DNA from: Deinococcus cellulosilyticus NBRC 106333 = KACC 11606
GTDB taxonomy: Bacteria > Deinococcota > Deinococci > Deinococcales > Deinococcaceae
NCBI RefSeq assembly: GCF_007990775.1
Contig: NZ_BJXB01000017.1
Span: 1-64,000 of the forward strand
DNA: 64,000 nt
Reading direction: 5' to 3'
The notes under the pieces are model-generated. The model had not been told where the DNA came from. It saw only the letters and a list, made by a program, of their open reading frames with translations, and ran no database searches. The position numbers were made by a program, and so were the translations under genes. Each line of letters starts with the position of its first letter. The first letter of the stretch is position 1. Positions 31,545-43,796 of the stretch are shown one piece after another.

Positions 31545-33400
31545 TGCATGCCTCCCAGAACCCGGATTGCGAGGTAGAGCAGGAGGGCGGCAGTGCCCAC
31601 CAGCATCAGGCTGGCGTAAGCCCGCACGTACCCGTTCTGCAGGTGGGTGAGCCATCCACCCGGTTCGGTGGAGACTTTTGCAGTGGCTTCCAGACCCCCT
31701 TCAACACCCCGGTCCATGGCGTCCAGTCCTTTCGCCAGGGCTCTGGAGGGTGCGCTGAACAGGTTGTCATAGAGGGTGTTCAGGTAGAGGGCCTGAACAC
31801 TGGCGTTCTCGATGCCTCCAATGCGCTCGATGCGACGCTGGCGGTAGAGCATGAAGGCAATGAAGATCCCCAGCACCGAAGTGGCAACAGCCACAGCGAT
31901 CAGGGTCCATTCCAGGCTGGCAGAAATGTGGGATTCTTCGATGGGCAGGGCAGCTTCCAGATAGTGGGACAGCTGGTTGGTCCCGAAGATGTGAGGCAGC
32001 CCGATGAAACCCCCCAGAGTGGACAGGGCAGCCAGAGCGATAAGGGGGAAGGTCATGATGGGGCCAGATTCGTGGGGATGGGCATGTCCACGGTACTGGC
32101 CACGGAACACCAGCACATACCAGCGGGTCATGTAGAACGCGGTCAGCAGGGCCACAAAGAGGCCGATGGCATACATCCAGATGTTGTGCTCATAGGCACT
32201 GGTCAGGATGGCGTCTTTGGAGAAGAACCCGGAGAAAATCGGAATCCCGGCGATGGAAAGCCAGCCAATCAGACCCACAGCGTGGGTGATAGGCATCTTC
32301 TTGGCGAGTCCGCCCATCTGGCGAACGTCCTGCTCGTGGTGGCAACCATGAATCACGCTGCCTGCCGTAAGAAACAACAGGGCTTTGAAAAAAGCGTGGG
32401 TGACGAGGTGGAACATCCCGGCCCAGTAAGCTCCAACGCCCACTGCCAGAATCATGTACCCGATCTGGGAAACCGTGGAGTAGGCGAGAATTTTCTTGAT
32501 GTCGTACTGGTTGATGGCCGAGAGGGCACCATACAGTGCAGTGAGCGCACCCACCCAGGCGACCCACTCGTGGGCCATCGGGGCTTTCTCGTACAGGAAG
32601 TAACTGCGGGCAATCAGGTACACGCCTGCCGTCACCATGGTTGCAGCGTGGATCAGGGCAGAAACAGGGGTGGGACCGGCCATGGCGTCAGGAAGCCAGG
32701 TGGTGAGGGGAAGCTGACCACTCTTACCAGCCGCACCCAGCAGCAGGAAGAGCCCGACCAGTTCCAGAGCAGGCATGATGGCGGTGATGCCTTCCACTTT
32801 CTCGGCGAGGTCAGGAATCACCAGGGTCCCGAAGTTCTTGTACAGCAGGAACATCCCGAGCATGAAGCCCAGGTCCCCGATGCGGTTCATGATGAAGGCT
32901 TTTCTGGCGGCATTGGCGTAGTCGCGTTTGTTGTACCAGAAACCGATCAGGAGGAAGGACGCGGTCCCTACCCCTTCCCAGCCCACGAACATCAGGGGGT
33001 AGGAGTCTCCGAGCACCAGAATCAGCATCAGGGCCACGAAGAAATTCAGGAAGGCAAAAAAGCGGGTGTATCTGGGATCATCCTGCATGTACCCGATGGA
33101 GAACACGTGGATCAGAAAGCCAATCCCGGTGATCACCAGGGTCATGATGCTGGAGACCTGATCGAGGTAGAAACCCACCTTCAGGTCCTTGCCGTTGTCG
33201 AGGTAAGGAAGCCAGGCAAAGTACTGCTCGTGAATGGGGCGTTCCAGACCCATGTAGTTGCTGATCGCCACCACAAACGCACCCAGCACAGCCAGAGATC
33301 CAATCCAGCCGCCGGAGGAGCCTTTGAAGACCCTTCCGCCGAAGGTGATCAGGATCAGGAACCCCAGAAAGGGGATTAAGGGCATCAGATAAAGTGGCAT
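31541..33400 (-). CDS. nuoL: NADH-quinone oxidoreductase subunit L
   Basis: The largest antiporter-like subunit of Complex I has 619 residues, with the long lateral helix expected at the C-terminal end. FVGWEGVGTASFLLIGFWY carries the conserved glutamate, and AGKSGQLPLTTWLPDAMAGPTPVSALIHAATMVTAG and AYSTVSQIGYM are strong family signatures. HGCHHEQDVRQMGGL is also typical. It ends in a 4-nt overlap with nuoM. Confidence 0.97.
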   Translation of the reverse strand: MPLYLMPLIPFLGFLILITFGGRVFKGSSGGWIGSLAVLGAFVVAISNYMGLERPIHEQYFAWLPYLDNGKDLKVGFYLDQVSSIMTLVITGIGFLIHVFSIGYMQDDPRYTRFFAFLNFFVALMLILVLGDSYPLMFVGWEGVGTASFLLIGFWYNKRDYANAARKAFIMNRIGDLGFMLGMFLLYKNFGTLVIPDLAEKVEGITAIMPALELVGLFLLLGAAGKSGQLPLTTWLPDAMAGPTPVSALIHAATMVTAGVYLIARSYFLYEKAPMAHEWVAWVGALTALYGALSAINQYDIKKILAYSTVSQIGYMILAVGVGAYWAGMFHLVTHAFFKALLFLTAGSVIHGCHHEQDVRQMGGLAKKMPITHAVGLIGWLSIAGIPIFSGFFSKDAILTSAYEHNIWMYAIGLFVALLTAFYMTRWYVLVFRGQYRGHAHPHESGPIMTFPLIALAALSTLGGFIGLPHIFGTNQLSHYLEAALPIEESHISASLEWTLIAVAVATSVLGIFIAFMLYRQRRIERIGGIENASVQALYLNTLYDNLFSAPSRALAKGLDAMDRGVEGGLEATAKVSTEPGGWLTHLQNGYVRAYASLMLVGTAALLLYLAIRVLGGMQ

Positions 33401-33404
33401 GGTT

Positions 33405-33707
33405 TCACCCTTTGAGTTCAGCCAGCGTGTCCACGTTGGTGGACACCCGCTTACGGAAAATGGTCACAATGATCGCCAGACCAATCGCGACTTCTGCGGC
33501 TGCAAGTGTCATGACAATAAAAACAGCAGACTGGGCAATCAGGTCTCCCCACGCCTGGGCGAAGGCCACCAGCGCAAGGTTCGCTGCGTTCAGCATCAGT
33601 TCCACGCTCAGGAAGACCAGAATGGCCGTCCGGCGGGTCAGGGCACCAATCAATCCCATGCTGAAAAGAATCCCCGAGAGAATCAGGTAGGGGGTGACAG
33701 CGTCCAT
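33405..33707 (-). CDS. nuoK: NADH-quinone oxidoreductase subunit K
   Basis: This 100-residue membrane subunit (three helices) lies next to NuoJ and NuoL. LVFLSVELMLNAANLALVAFA holds the conserved glutamate near residue 36, and VMTLAAAEVAIGLAIIVTIFRKR holds the second one near 70. It overlaps nuoJ by 1 nt and lies 4 nt before nuoL. Confidence 0.96.
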   Translation of the reverse strand: MDAVTPYLILSGILFSMGLIGALTRRTAILVFLSVELMLNAANLALVAFAQAWGDLIAQSAVFIVMTLAAAEVAIGLAIIVTIFRKRVSTNVDTLAELKG

Positions 33708-34276
33708 CAGGCCTTCACCTCCTGGCGTTCTCCTTCAAACGTACCAACCAGTTCGCCTTCAGGCAGGTCTTCCTGTTGCTGCTCGGGGCGTTTCACCAGG
33801 GCCACGGAACCCACCACAGCAACCAGCAACAGGATGGAAACGGCTTCGAAGGGCAGCAGGAATTTGGTGAAAAGGGCTTCGCCAATGGGACCCGGAGCAC
33901 CGTTCTGCAGTCTGTCTGCAGCTTCGGGAATGGCCGGGGCCTTGAAGGAGTTCATGATCACCACCATGGCGAAAATCACCAGACACGCGGCCACTCCAGC
34001 GATTTCCGTCACAAAGGGGACAGGGTTCTCCTCGGTGACCGGCCTTGCTGCATTCAGCAGCATGATCACGAAAAGGAAGAGCACCATGATGGCCCCGGCG
34101 TACACGATCACCTGCACGGCAGCCAGGAAGTGTGCGTTCAGGGTCACGTAAAGACCTGCCACACTGATCAGGCATCCCACCAGACCCAGCGCAGCGTGCA
34201 CAGCGTTGCGGGCCAGAATGGTCAGGCATCCTCCCAGAATGGCCATCAGGGCGAAGGTCATGAAGATGAAGGTCAT
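33707..34276 (-). CDS. nuoJ: NADH-quinone oxidoreductase subunit J
   Basis: This 189-residue membrane subunit has five predicted helices and a C-terminal polar tail. AVHAALGLVGCLISVAGLYVTLNAHFLAAVQVIVYAGAIMVLFLFVIMLLN is the family core, with VYAGAIMVLFLF forming the helix that carries a pi-bulge in solved structures. It overlaps nuoI by 4 nt. Confidence 0.96.
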   Translation of the reverse strand: MTFIFMTFALMAILGGCLTILARNAVHAALGLVGCLISVAGLYVTLNAHFLAAVQVIVYAGAIMVLFLFVIMLLNAARPVTEENPVPFVTEIAGVAACLVIFAMVVIMNSFKAPAIPEAADRLQNGAPGPIGEALFTKFLLPFEAVSILLLVAVVGSVALVKRPEQQQEDLPEGELVGTFEGERQEVKA

Positions 34277-34803
34277 TCGTATTTCACCCCTTCCAGCTCT
34301 TCACGGGGTTTCACTTCAAAGCCCACACGGACAGGCTTGTTCTTGCGCTTGGCTTCGCGGCGTTGCGGACGGGAACCGATGTGGCCCACCAGCATGTCTT
34401 CCTTGCCGTACACAAAATCGCGGTAGCGGTAGTCGGCCATTTCGAATTCGTTGCCGAGAACCACTGCACCGGTCGGGCAGGCTTCTTCGCAGAGGCCGCA
34501 GAAGATGCAGCGCAGCATGTTGATCTCGTAAACCTTGGCGTAACGCTCACCAGGAGAAACGGGATGTGCCGGATCATTCTCCCCTGCTTCCACGTAGATC
34601 GCATAAGCAGGACAGACCGCAGCACAAAGGGAACATCCGATGCATTTTTCAAGTCCGGTGCCCGGGTGCCGGGTAAGGATGTGGCGACCACGAAAGCGGG
34701 GTTTGAGCTGCACCCGCTGTTCGGGGTAGGACACGGTCACGGGCTTCTGGAAGAGTTTGCTGAGGGTCACGCCCATCCCTTTTGCGATTTCAAGTACGCT
34801 CAT
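34273..34803 (-). CDS. nuoI: NADH-quinone oxidoreductase subunit I
   Basis: This peripheral-arm subunit holds two [4Fe-4S] clusters (N6a, N6b). Both ferredoxin motifs are intact: CIGCSLCAAVCP and CIFCGLCEEACP. The 176-residue protein begins with an amphipathic helix (GMGVTLSKLFQKPVTVSYPEQ), and FRGRHILTRHPGTGLEKCIGC matches the family. It overlaps nuoH and nuoJ. Confidence 0.97.
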   Translation of the reverse strand: MSVLEIAKGMGVTLSKLFQKPVTVSYPEQRVQLKPRFRGRHILTRHPGTGLEKCIGCSLCAAVCPAYAIYVEAGENDPAHPVSPGERYAKVYEINMLRCIFCGLCEEACPTGAVVLGNEFEMADYRYRDFVYGKEDMLVGHIGSRPQRREAKRKNKPVRVGFEVKPREELEGVKYE

Positions 34804-35919
34804 CAGTCACCTCCCTGAACTTCTGCTCGGTGCAGGGTCTGGGGTTTATAACGGGTGCTGTAGGCCAGTCCGCCAATCAGCAACAGGGCTTCGATGATGG
34901 CCAGGGGCCACAGGCTGGCATTGGGGAAGTAGGCAATGTAGAAGGCCACCAGCATGGTGTTGAAGAGTGCCAGTGGAAAGAGCACCTTCCAGCCAAAGCG
35001 CATCAACTGGTCGTAGCGGTAGCGGGGCAGGGTGGCGCGAATCCAGATGAAGATGAACAGGAAAATGGCGATTTTGAGGATCAACCAGATCAGGGGCCAC
35101 TCGCTGATGCCAGGAATCACAGCATCAAGGAAAGCAGGGCCACGGTATCCCCCAAAGAACAGGGTGGCCATCACAGCACTGGCGGTGATCATGGCGATGT
35201 ACTCGGCCATCTGGAACAGCGCCCATTTGATGGAGGAGTACTCGGTGATGTATCCAGCCACCAGTTCCTGCTCGGCCTCCACAAGGTCAAAGGGGGTGCG
35301 GTTGACTTCTGCGGTGGAGGAAATCGCAAAGAGCACGAAGGCGAAAGACTGGAACAGGAACATCGCTCCGTTGTTGTACTGCCACTCCACGATGATTCTC
35401 AGGTTGGTGCTGCCGACAATCATCAGCATGCCCAGCAGGGCAAGGCCCATTCCGAGCTCATAGGAGATCATCTGGGCACTGGAGCGCAGACCACCCAGCA
35501 GGGGGTATTTGGAGCCGGAAGCCCATCCTGCCAGGAAGATCCCATACACACCCATCGAGGTCACGGCCAGAATGAAGAGAATCCCGATGTCCAGGTCAAA
35601 GACCCAGGGGTTTGCCCCGAAAAAGGAGTTGGGTGGACCTGCAGGAATGCCACCGAAGGCCATCAGGGCTGCGGTCACAGCCACAATGGGAGCAATGATG
35701 AAGACCAGTTTGTCGGCCATCGTCACGTTGATGTCTTCTTTGAAGATCGACTTGATGGCGTCTGCAACGGGTTGCAAGAGGCCCATGGGTCCAACCCGGT
35801 TGGGACCGAGTCGGATCTGCATGCGGGCCAGCAGCCTGCGTTCAATCAGGGTCATGTAGGCGAAGGTGGTCAGAAGTGCGATCACCACCAGGGCCGCTTT
35901 CCCCAGGACAACCAGACCT

Positions 35920-35939
<20 letters not shown>
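34803..35939 (-). CDS. nuoH: NADH-quinone oxidoreductase subunit H
   Basis: The 378-residue membrane subunit contributes to the quinone-binding site at the junction of the two arms. ERRLLARMQIRLGPNRVGPMGLLQPVADAIKSIFKED is the family signature, and FDLVEAEQELVAGYITEYSSIKWALFQMAEY carries the conserved acidic residues of the quinone channel. It overlaps nuoG by 20 nt and nuoI by 1 nt. Confidence 0.97.
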
Positions 35940-38076
<2,137 letters not shown>

Positions 38077-38155
38077 ACACTCTCCCTGCTGGAGTTTTTT
38101 CTCCGGGCGAAGCATGCCTCGCCCCTGCAAAATCGGATCACGCTGGCTGCCATGT

Positions 38156-39486
<1,331 letters not shown>

Positions 39487-39490
<4 letters not shown>

Positions 39491-40098
39491 GCTTCACCTT
39501 CCACCAGTGAGGGAATCGAGGTGGCAAGGCCACCTGCGGGAAGTCCGTTGGCGAGTTCCTGCTGCCCTGCGTGAATCGGGATGGGAGGCAGGATGTCAGG
39601 GTTGAAGGGCTCTCCCCTGCGGAACTGTTCCAGCAACAACCGGATGCGCTTCTTGGAGACGCATTCGTGGTAACCCTCGTCGTTGATCTGGAGCATGGGG
39701 GCGGTTCCGCAGCTTCCCAGGCATTCCACTTTCTGGATGGAGAAAAGTCCGTCTTTGGTGACCTCTCCCTGCTGGATGCCCAGGTTGTCCACCAGGTGAT
39801 CCCACAGTTCATCGCTCCCGGCAATGGCGCAACTCAGGGTGGCGCACACCTGCAGGTGGTATTTGCCTGTGGGAATGGTGTGGTAGGTCGAGTAGAAACT
39901 CATCACAGATTTGACTTCGGTGGCGGTGGTCTCCAGAAGATCAGCAATCTCCTGGATGTTCTCTTCTGGCACATACCCGAAGGCATTCTGCACTTCCCGC
40001 AGCAGGGGCATGAGGGCGCTTCGTCTGCCGCGTTCCGTGTCCGGATACCGTGAAAATATGTCCTGCACTACGTCCTGTTTGTCGGCAAAGTAACGCAT
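39487..40098 (-). CDS. nuoE: NADH-quinone oxidoreductase subunit E
   Basis: This 24-kDa-type subunit with a [2Fe-2S] cluster (N1a) has the four ligands in CATLSCAIAGSDEL and CLGSCGTAP. The 203 residues include an N-terminal helical region (LMPLLREVQNAFGYVPEENIQEIADLLETTATEVKSV). GGAGGTT precedes the ATG at 40098; the upstream extension has no family similarity. The last 40 residues are Pro/Gly-rich. It follows the DinB-like gene after 13 nt. Confidence 0.96.
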
Positions 40099-40111
40099 GT
40101 AACCTCCGCTT

Positions 40112-40606
40112 TCATTCACGCCAGGGTGCCCACATCGGACCGTCGCTTTCGGTCCAGGGGACACCGTTCATTCTCAGCACCATCAGGATCTGGCCCCGGT
40201 GGTGGGCATCATGCACCAGGGCATGCTGCAGAAACATCAGGGGATGGGATTCGTAAACCTTCTGGAACCCCGCATCTGCACTCAGTTTTTCCTGCACGGC
40301 CTCCACAGCCACCTGATCCGCCTGATCCAGAATCTGCTGGATCTCCTGCAGGTTCTGGGTTCGAGGACCGAAGGTGCGCTCATCCAGCATGGTGTGCAGG
40401 TAGGTCACCTTTTCAGTCTGTTCAGGGGCAATGGTTTCCATCCAGCCTCTGCGAAAATCAATCATGTCGCACAGGTGCTGCCCGATGGTCCAGCCTCCAG
40501 CAGGGTCCCTGAGGTTCAGGTGCTCAGAGGTGAGGGCACCCAGCAGAGAGCGGTTCACCCGGGCATTTCGGCTGAAGCTTTCCAGCACCACCTGCTCGGC
40601 ATTCAT
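40112..40606 (-). CDS. DinB-like four-helix protein within the nuo operon
   Basis: The 164-residue protein has the DinB/YfiT-like helical bundle fold. The metal-binding histidine pattern is present: H44 (TIGQHLCDMIDFR), then H132 and H136 in LVHDAHHRGQI. DinB-family proteins include bacillithiol or other thiol transferases and unknown hydrolases. The gene overlaps nuoD by 4 nt and lies 13 nt before nuoE, so it is expressed with Complex I. This insertion is unusual. A link to bacillithiol is possible but unproven. Confidence 0.82.
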   Translation of the reverse strand: MNAEQVVLESFSRNARVNRSLLGALTSEHLNLRDPAGGWTIGQHLCDMIDFRRGWMETIAPEQTEKVTYLHTMLDERTFGPRTQNLQEIQQILDQADQVAVEAVQEKLSADAGFQKVYESHPLMFLQHALVHDAHHRGQILMVLRMNGVPWTESDGPMWAPWRE

Positions 40607-41805
40607 CGGTCCACGTCTCCCAGCACCGGGTCCACACTGGCCAGCACGGTGATCAGGTCTGCGAACTGGCAGCCCACCCCGGCCACTTCCATGAGCTGCA
40701 GGTTCACGAAGCTCGGGGCACGGATCTTCAGGCGGTAGGGCATGCTGCCCCCGTCAGAGATGATGTAATACCCGACTTCACCCCGGGCCGTTTCCACAGG
40801 AACGTACACTTCGCCTCTGGGAGGATGGAAGCCCTCGGTGACCAGTTTGAAGTGGTGAATCACTGCTTCCATGCTCGCCTCGAGTTCCTGCCTGGGGGGC
40901 AGGCTGACTTTGCGGTTGGGGTCTTTCACAGGACCGGGCTGAATCATCTCCAGGGCCTGCCGGATGATGCGGGCAGACTGCCGCATCTCTTCGAGGCGCA
41001 CCATGAATCTGGCGTGGGAATCCCCCTCGATGGCGGTGGGCACATCGAATTTGTAGCGCTCGTACCCCGAGTAGGGGTTGTCTCTGCGGTGGTCAAAATC
41101 CACCCCGGAGGCCCGCAGGTTGGGTCCGGTCACGCCCATGTCCAGGCACTGCTCTGCCGTGACCTTGCCAATGCCAGTGGTGCGGGCAATGAAGATGGGG
41201 TTGTTGGCGAACATGGTGGCGTACTCGTCAATGCGGTTGTCAAACTCGACGGCAAACTTGCGCACGTTTTCGAGCCAGCCATCGGGCACGTCTCTGGAGA
41301 GGCCCCCCACCCGGAAGTAGCCCTGGTTCATGCGGTAACCGGACACTTCTTCAAAGAGGTCCTGCACCCATTCTTTTTCACGGAAGCAGTAGAACAGCAG
41401 GGTCAGGGCACCCAGGTCCAGCATCCCGGTTCCAAAGAACACCAGGTGGGAGTGGATGCGCCCGAGTTCATGCAAAATCACCCGAACATGCTGGGCACGC
41501 TCGGGCACTTCTGCCCCAATCAGTTTTTCCACACTGAGCACGTAGGCCAGTTCGTGTCCAAAGGAGTGCAGGTAGTCCGTGCGTGGAGCAAAGGTCACGT
41601 TCTGGTGGTAGGTGCGGTTCTCCATCACCTTCTCAAAGCCGGTGTGAAGGTAACCCATGTGGGGCACCACTCTGGTGATGTACTCCCCGTTCATGTGCAC
41701 CACAAGCCTTAAGACCCCGTGGGTGGAGGGGTGCTGCGGGCCCACATTGAGGATCATTTCCTCGGTGTGCAGCAGGCTGGACGCCTCGCGGTCAAGCAGG
41801 GTCAT
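40603..41805 (-). CDS. nuoD: NADH-quinone oxidoreductase subunit D
   Basis: This 49-kDa-type subunit forms part of the quinone pocket. It has 400 residues. LNVGPQHPSTHGVLRLVVHMNGEYI is the N-terminal signature with the quinone-binding histidine, HMGYLHTGFEKVMENRTYHQ follows, and the C-terminal VNLQLMEVAGVGCQFADLITVLASVDPVLGDVDR is the hydrogenase-like end. It overlaps nuoC by 4 nt and the DinB-like gene by 4 nt. Confidence 0.97.
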   Translation of the reverse strand: MTLLDREASSLLHTEEMILNVGPQHPSTHGVLRLVVHMNGEYITRVVPHMGYLHTGFEKVMENRTYHQNVTFAPRTDYLHSFGHELAYVLSVEKLIGAEVPERAQHVRVILHELGRIHSHLVFFGTGMLDLGALTLLFYCFREKEWVQDLFEEVSGYRMNQGYFRVGGLSRDVPDGWLENVRKFAVEFDNRIDEYATMFANNPIFIARTTGIGKVTAEQCLDMGVTGPNLRASGVDFDHRRDNPYSGYERYKFDVPTAIEGDSHARFMVRLEEMRQSARIIRQALEMIQPGPVKDPNRKVSLPPRQELEASMEAVIHHFKLVTEGFHPPRGEVYVPVETARGEVGYYIISDGGSMPYRLKIRAPSFVNLQLMEVAGVGCQFADLITVLASVDPVLGDVDR

Positions 41806-42416
41806 TTGTGGCCTCCTTTGGAGATGTTCTGCTCAAAGACATCCACCGTGGGTGGGAAGCTTGGGGTGCTCTGGTCGCCCACGCGCTCTCCCCCCCTCCA
41901 TCCGGTGAGGCCCCGGTCCTGTCCGGTGAGGCCTGCACGGAAGGCTGGTGGATCGATGAAACGCCCCTCATTGAACAGGGTCGGTGTTTCTCCGAGGGGG
42001 AAGTCCTTGCGCAAGGGATGGCCTTCAAGGTCCTCAGGGGTGAGCACTTTGCGAAGGTCCGGGTGGTTCAGGAACACAATCCCCATCAGGTCATACACTT
42101 CCCGCTCCAGGTAGTTTGCCGCTTTCCAGATGGAGTACAGGCTGGGGGCCTCTTCACTGTCTGCCAGGTAGATGCGCATGAAGATGCGTTCCCGGGTCGG
42201 GATGCGGTACAGGTTGTAGATGCAGGCAAAGCGCTTTGGACGGGCGTCCACATACTCGCTGTAATCTGCTCCAACCACATCCATCAGGACAAATCCGGCC
42301 CGCTGGAATTCACGCGCCACCCGCAACAGGTCGTCTCTTTCCACCACCACATGGTGAAGCTGACCGGTTTCGAGTTTCAGGTTCAGGCGGTCGAGGAGTT
42401 CATTTAACGGGTCCAT
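41802..42416 (-). CDS. nuoC: NADH-quinone oxidoreductase subunit C
   Basis: The 30-kDa-type subunit of the peripheral arm has 204 residues and no cofactor. The family signature WKAANYLEREVYDLMGIVFLNHPDLRKVLTPEDLEGHPLRKDFPLG is intact. The C-terminal 45 residues are less conserved. It overlaps nuoB by 13 nt and nuoD by 4 nt. Confidence 0.96.
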   Translation of the reverse strand: MDPLNELLDRLNLKLETGQLHHVVVERDDLLRVAREFQRAGFVLMDVVGADYSEYVDARPKRFACIYNLYRIPTRERIFMRIYLADSEEAPSLYSIWKAANYLEREVYDLMGIVFLNHPDLRKVLTPEDLEGHPLRKDFPLGETPTLFNEGRFIDPPAFRAGLTGQDRGLTGWRGGERVGDQSTPSFPPTVDVFEQNISKGGHK

Positions 42417-42940
42417 GCGTCCACCGCCTTGAGCTTCTCTCCTTTTTCGTCGTAGGCCTCACCGCGCACTTTTTTCTGGAGCTGGGTGACCGCGTAGATC
42501 AGGGCCTCTGGACGTGGGGGGCATCCGGGAACAAAAACATCGACAGGAACCACACTGTCGACGTTCTGCACAATGGCATAGTTGTTGAACATGCCGCCTG
42601 AACTCGCACAGGCCCCCATGGAGATGACCCATTTGGGGTCGGGCATCTGCTCGTATACCCGGCGCATGATCGGTGCCATTTTCTTGGAGAGGCGTCCTGC
42701 AACAATCATCACGTCTGCCTGTCTTGGGGAGGCACGGAACACCTCAGACCCGAAGCGGGCCAGGTCGTTGCGTCCATCGGTGGAGCTCATCATCTCGATG
42801 GCACAGCAGGCCAGTCCGAAGGTGGCGGGCCACATGGAGTTGGACCGTCCCCAGGCCACCAGTTTCTCCAGGCTGCTGAAGAGGATGCCTGCGTTTTCCA
42901 GTTCCTGCACGTCTTTGGTGAAAAGATCGTTTAACGCCAT
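42404..42940 (-). CDS. nuoB: NADH-quinone oxidoreductase subunit B
   Basis: NuoB carries cluster N2, which reduces quinone. The unusual paired-cysteine ligand is seen in FGLACCAIEMMS, and the other ligands in MGACASSGG and FVPGCPPRPEAL. It has 178 residues, normal length. It overlaps nuoA by 10 nt and nuoC by 13 nt. Confidence 0.97.
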   Translation of the reverse strand: MALNDLFTKDVQELENAGILFSSLEKLVAWGRSNSMWPATFGLACCAIEMMSSTDGRNDLARFGSEVFRASPRQADVMIVAGRLSKKMAPIMRRVYEQMPDPKWVISMGACASSGGMFNNYAIVQNVDSVVPVDVFVPGCPPRPEALIYAVTQLQKKVRGEAYDEKGEKLKAVDAWTR

Positions 42941-43281
42941 TCCAGCACTCCTTTTTTCAGGATGTAGAAGTAGCCCACCAGGACCAGAATCACAAAGGTC
43001 AAGGCTTCCCAGAATGCAAACACCCCGAGTTTCTTGTAGGCCACTGCCAGCGGGTAGAAGAATGCTGTTTCAATGTCGAAGACAATGAAAAGCATGGCCA
43101 CCAGATAGAAGTGAACTGGAAAGCGCTCCCGGGCACTGCCTTCGGGGTCGTTTCCAGATTCGTAGGGCATCAATTTGGTCCGGGACGGCTTTTTGGGTCC
43201 CAGAATGGCACTCACTGCAACGGCAAGCACACCAATTCCACCCGCGACGAGGAACATGATCAGGATGTTGAAATATTCCAT
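42931..43281 (-). CDS. nuoA: NADH-quinone oxidoreductase subunit A
   Basis: This small membrane subunit (116 residues, three helices) contains the conserved SGNDPEGSARERFPVHFYLVAMLFIVFDIETAFFYPLAV segment. It is the first gene of the nuo operon. I set the start at 43281, which follows AGGAGGGAG; a longer frame to 43371 would run through the leader hairpin. Its stop overlaps the nuoB start. Confidence 0.95.
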   Translation of the reverse strand: MEYFNILIMFLVAGGIGVLAVAVSAILGPKKPSRTKLMPYESGNDPEGSARERFPVHFYLVAMLFIVFDIETAFFYPLAVAYKKLGVFAFWEALTFVILVLVGYFYILKKGVLEWR

Positions 43282-43796
43282 TCTCCCTCCTACTCTCGTG
43301 CTTTTTTTCACCAATTTAGGGAAAAAAAGCACAAATACTTCCGAACCACCAACCGGGGACTTTTGCCCCACTCAAGATGCACTACAAAACGGTCAGTACA
43401 GTAATACCACAAAGCCAGGGAAAATAAAAGAATTTCCCCACCACTACGCAGAATTCAGCGCTAAACCCTTTACCAGATGAGTTTTTTCTGATAGACAACA
43501 AAGCCCTTCAGGAGGTGCTGAAAAGAGGGTCAAGGGACCTTCAGGAAAAGCCTTTAGACAACTGTCCATGACCTTCCCAGGACATTTGCTTCTGAACAGA
43601 ACAGGTGACAGGCGTTGCTCCTTGTGAATGGTCTTGCTTCTGGTCTGCGGATTCACCCAGGAGAGCGTCTTCTCCCAGGCTTTACAGGTCGCAGCATAAC
43701 CCTTGCTGTTCTGCTGCCACAGGGACGCTTGACTTGTTGTCCAGACCAGACCTGGGCGTTCTGGACATTTTGAAAGTGCTTTGGGAGTTGGAAGGC
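43282..43796. other. 515-bp intergenic region upstream of nuoA
   Basis: No gene is supported. On the nuoA side lies a leader hairpin with a 12-bp stem. Further up, a small GGGG/CCCC hairpin (around 43354-43368) and a direct repeat CCTTCAGGA (near 43505 and 43541) are seen. No -35/-10 pair is convincing. The open frames here lack ribosome-binding sites or family similarity. Confidence 0.6.
43298..43332 (-). promoter_or_regulatory. Perfect 12-bp hairpin in the nuo leader
   Basis: GTGCTTTTTTTC and GAAAAAAAGCAC are exact inverted repeats around an 11-nt loop. The hairpin ends 16 nt before the nuoA start codon and just before its AGGAGG. There is no T-run after it, so it is not a terminator. It may control translation or RNA stability. 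Confidence 0.55.

Noticed and set aside
43444..43656. 70-codon minus-strand frame upstream of nuoA
   Set aside because: No family similarity, no ribosome-binding site and no conserved features were seen.
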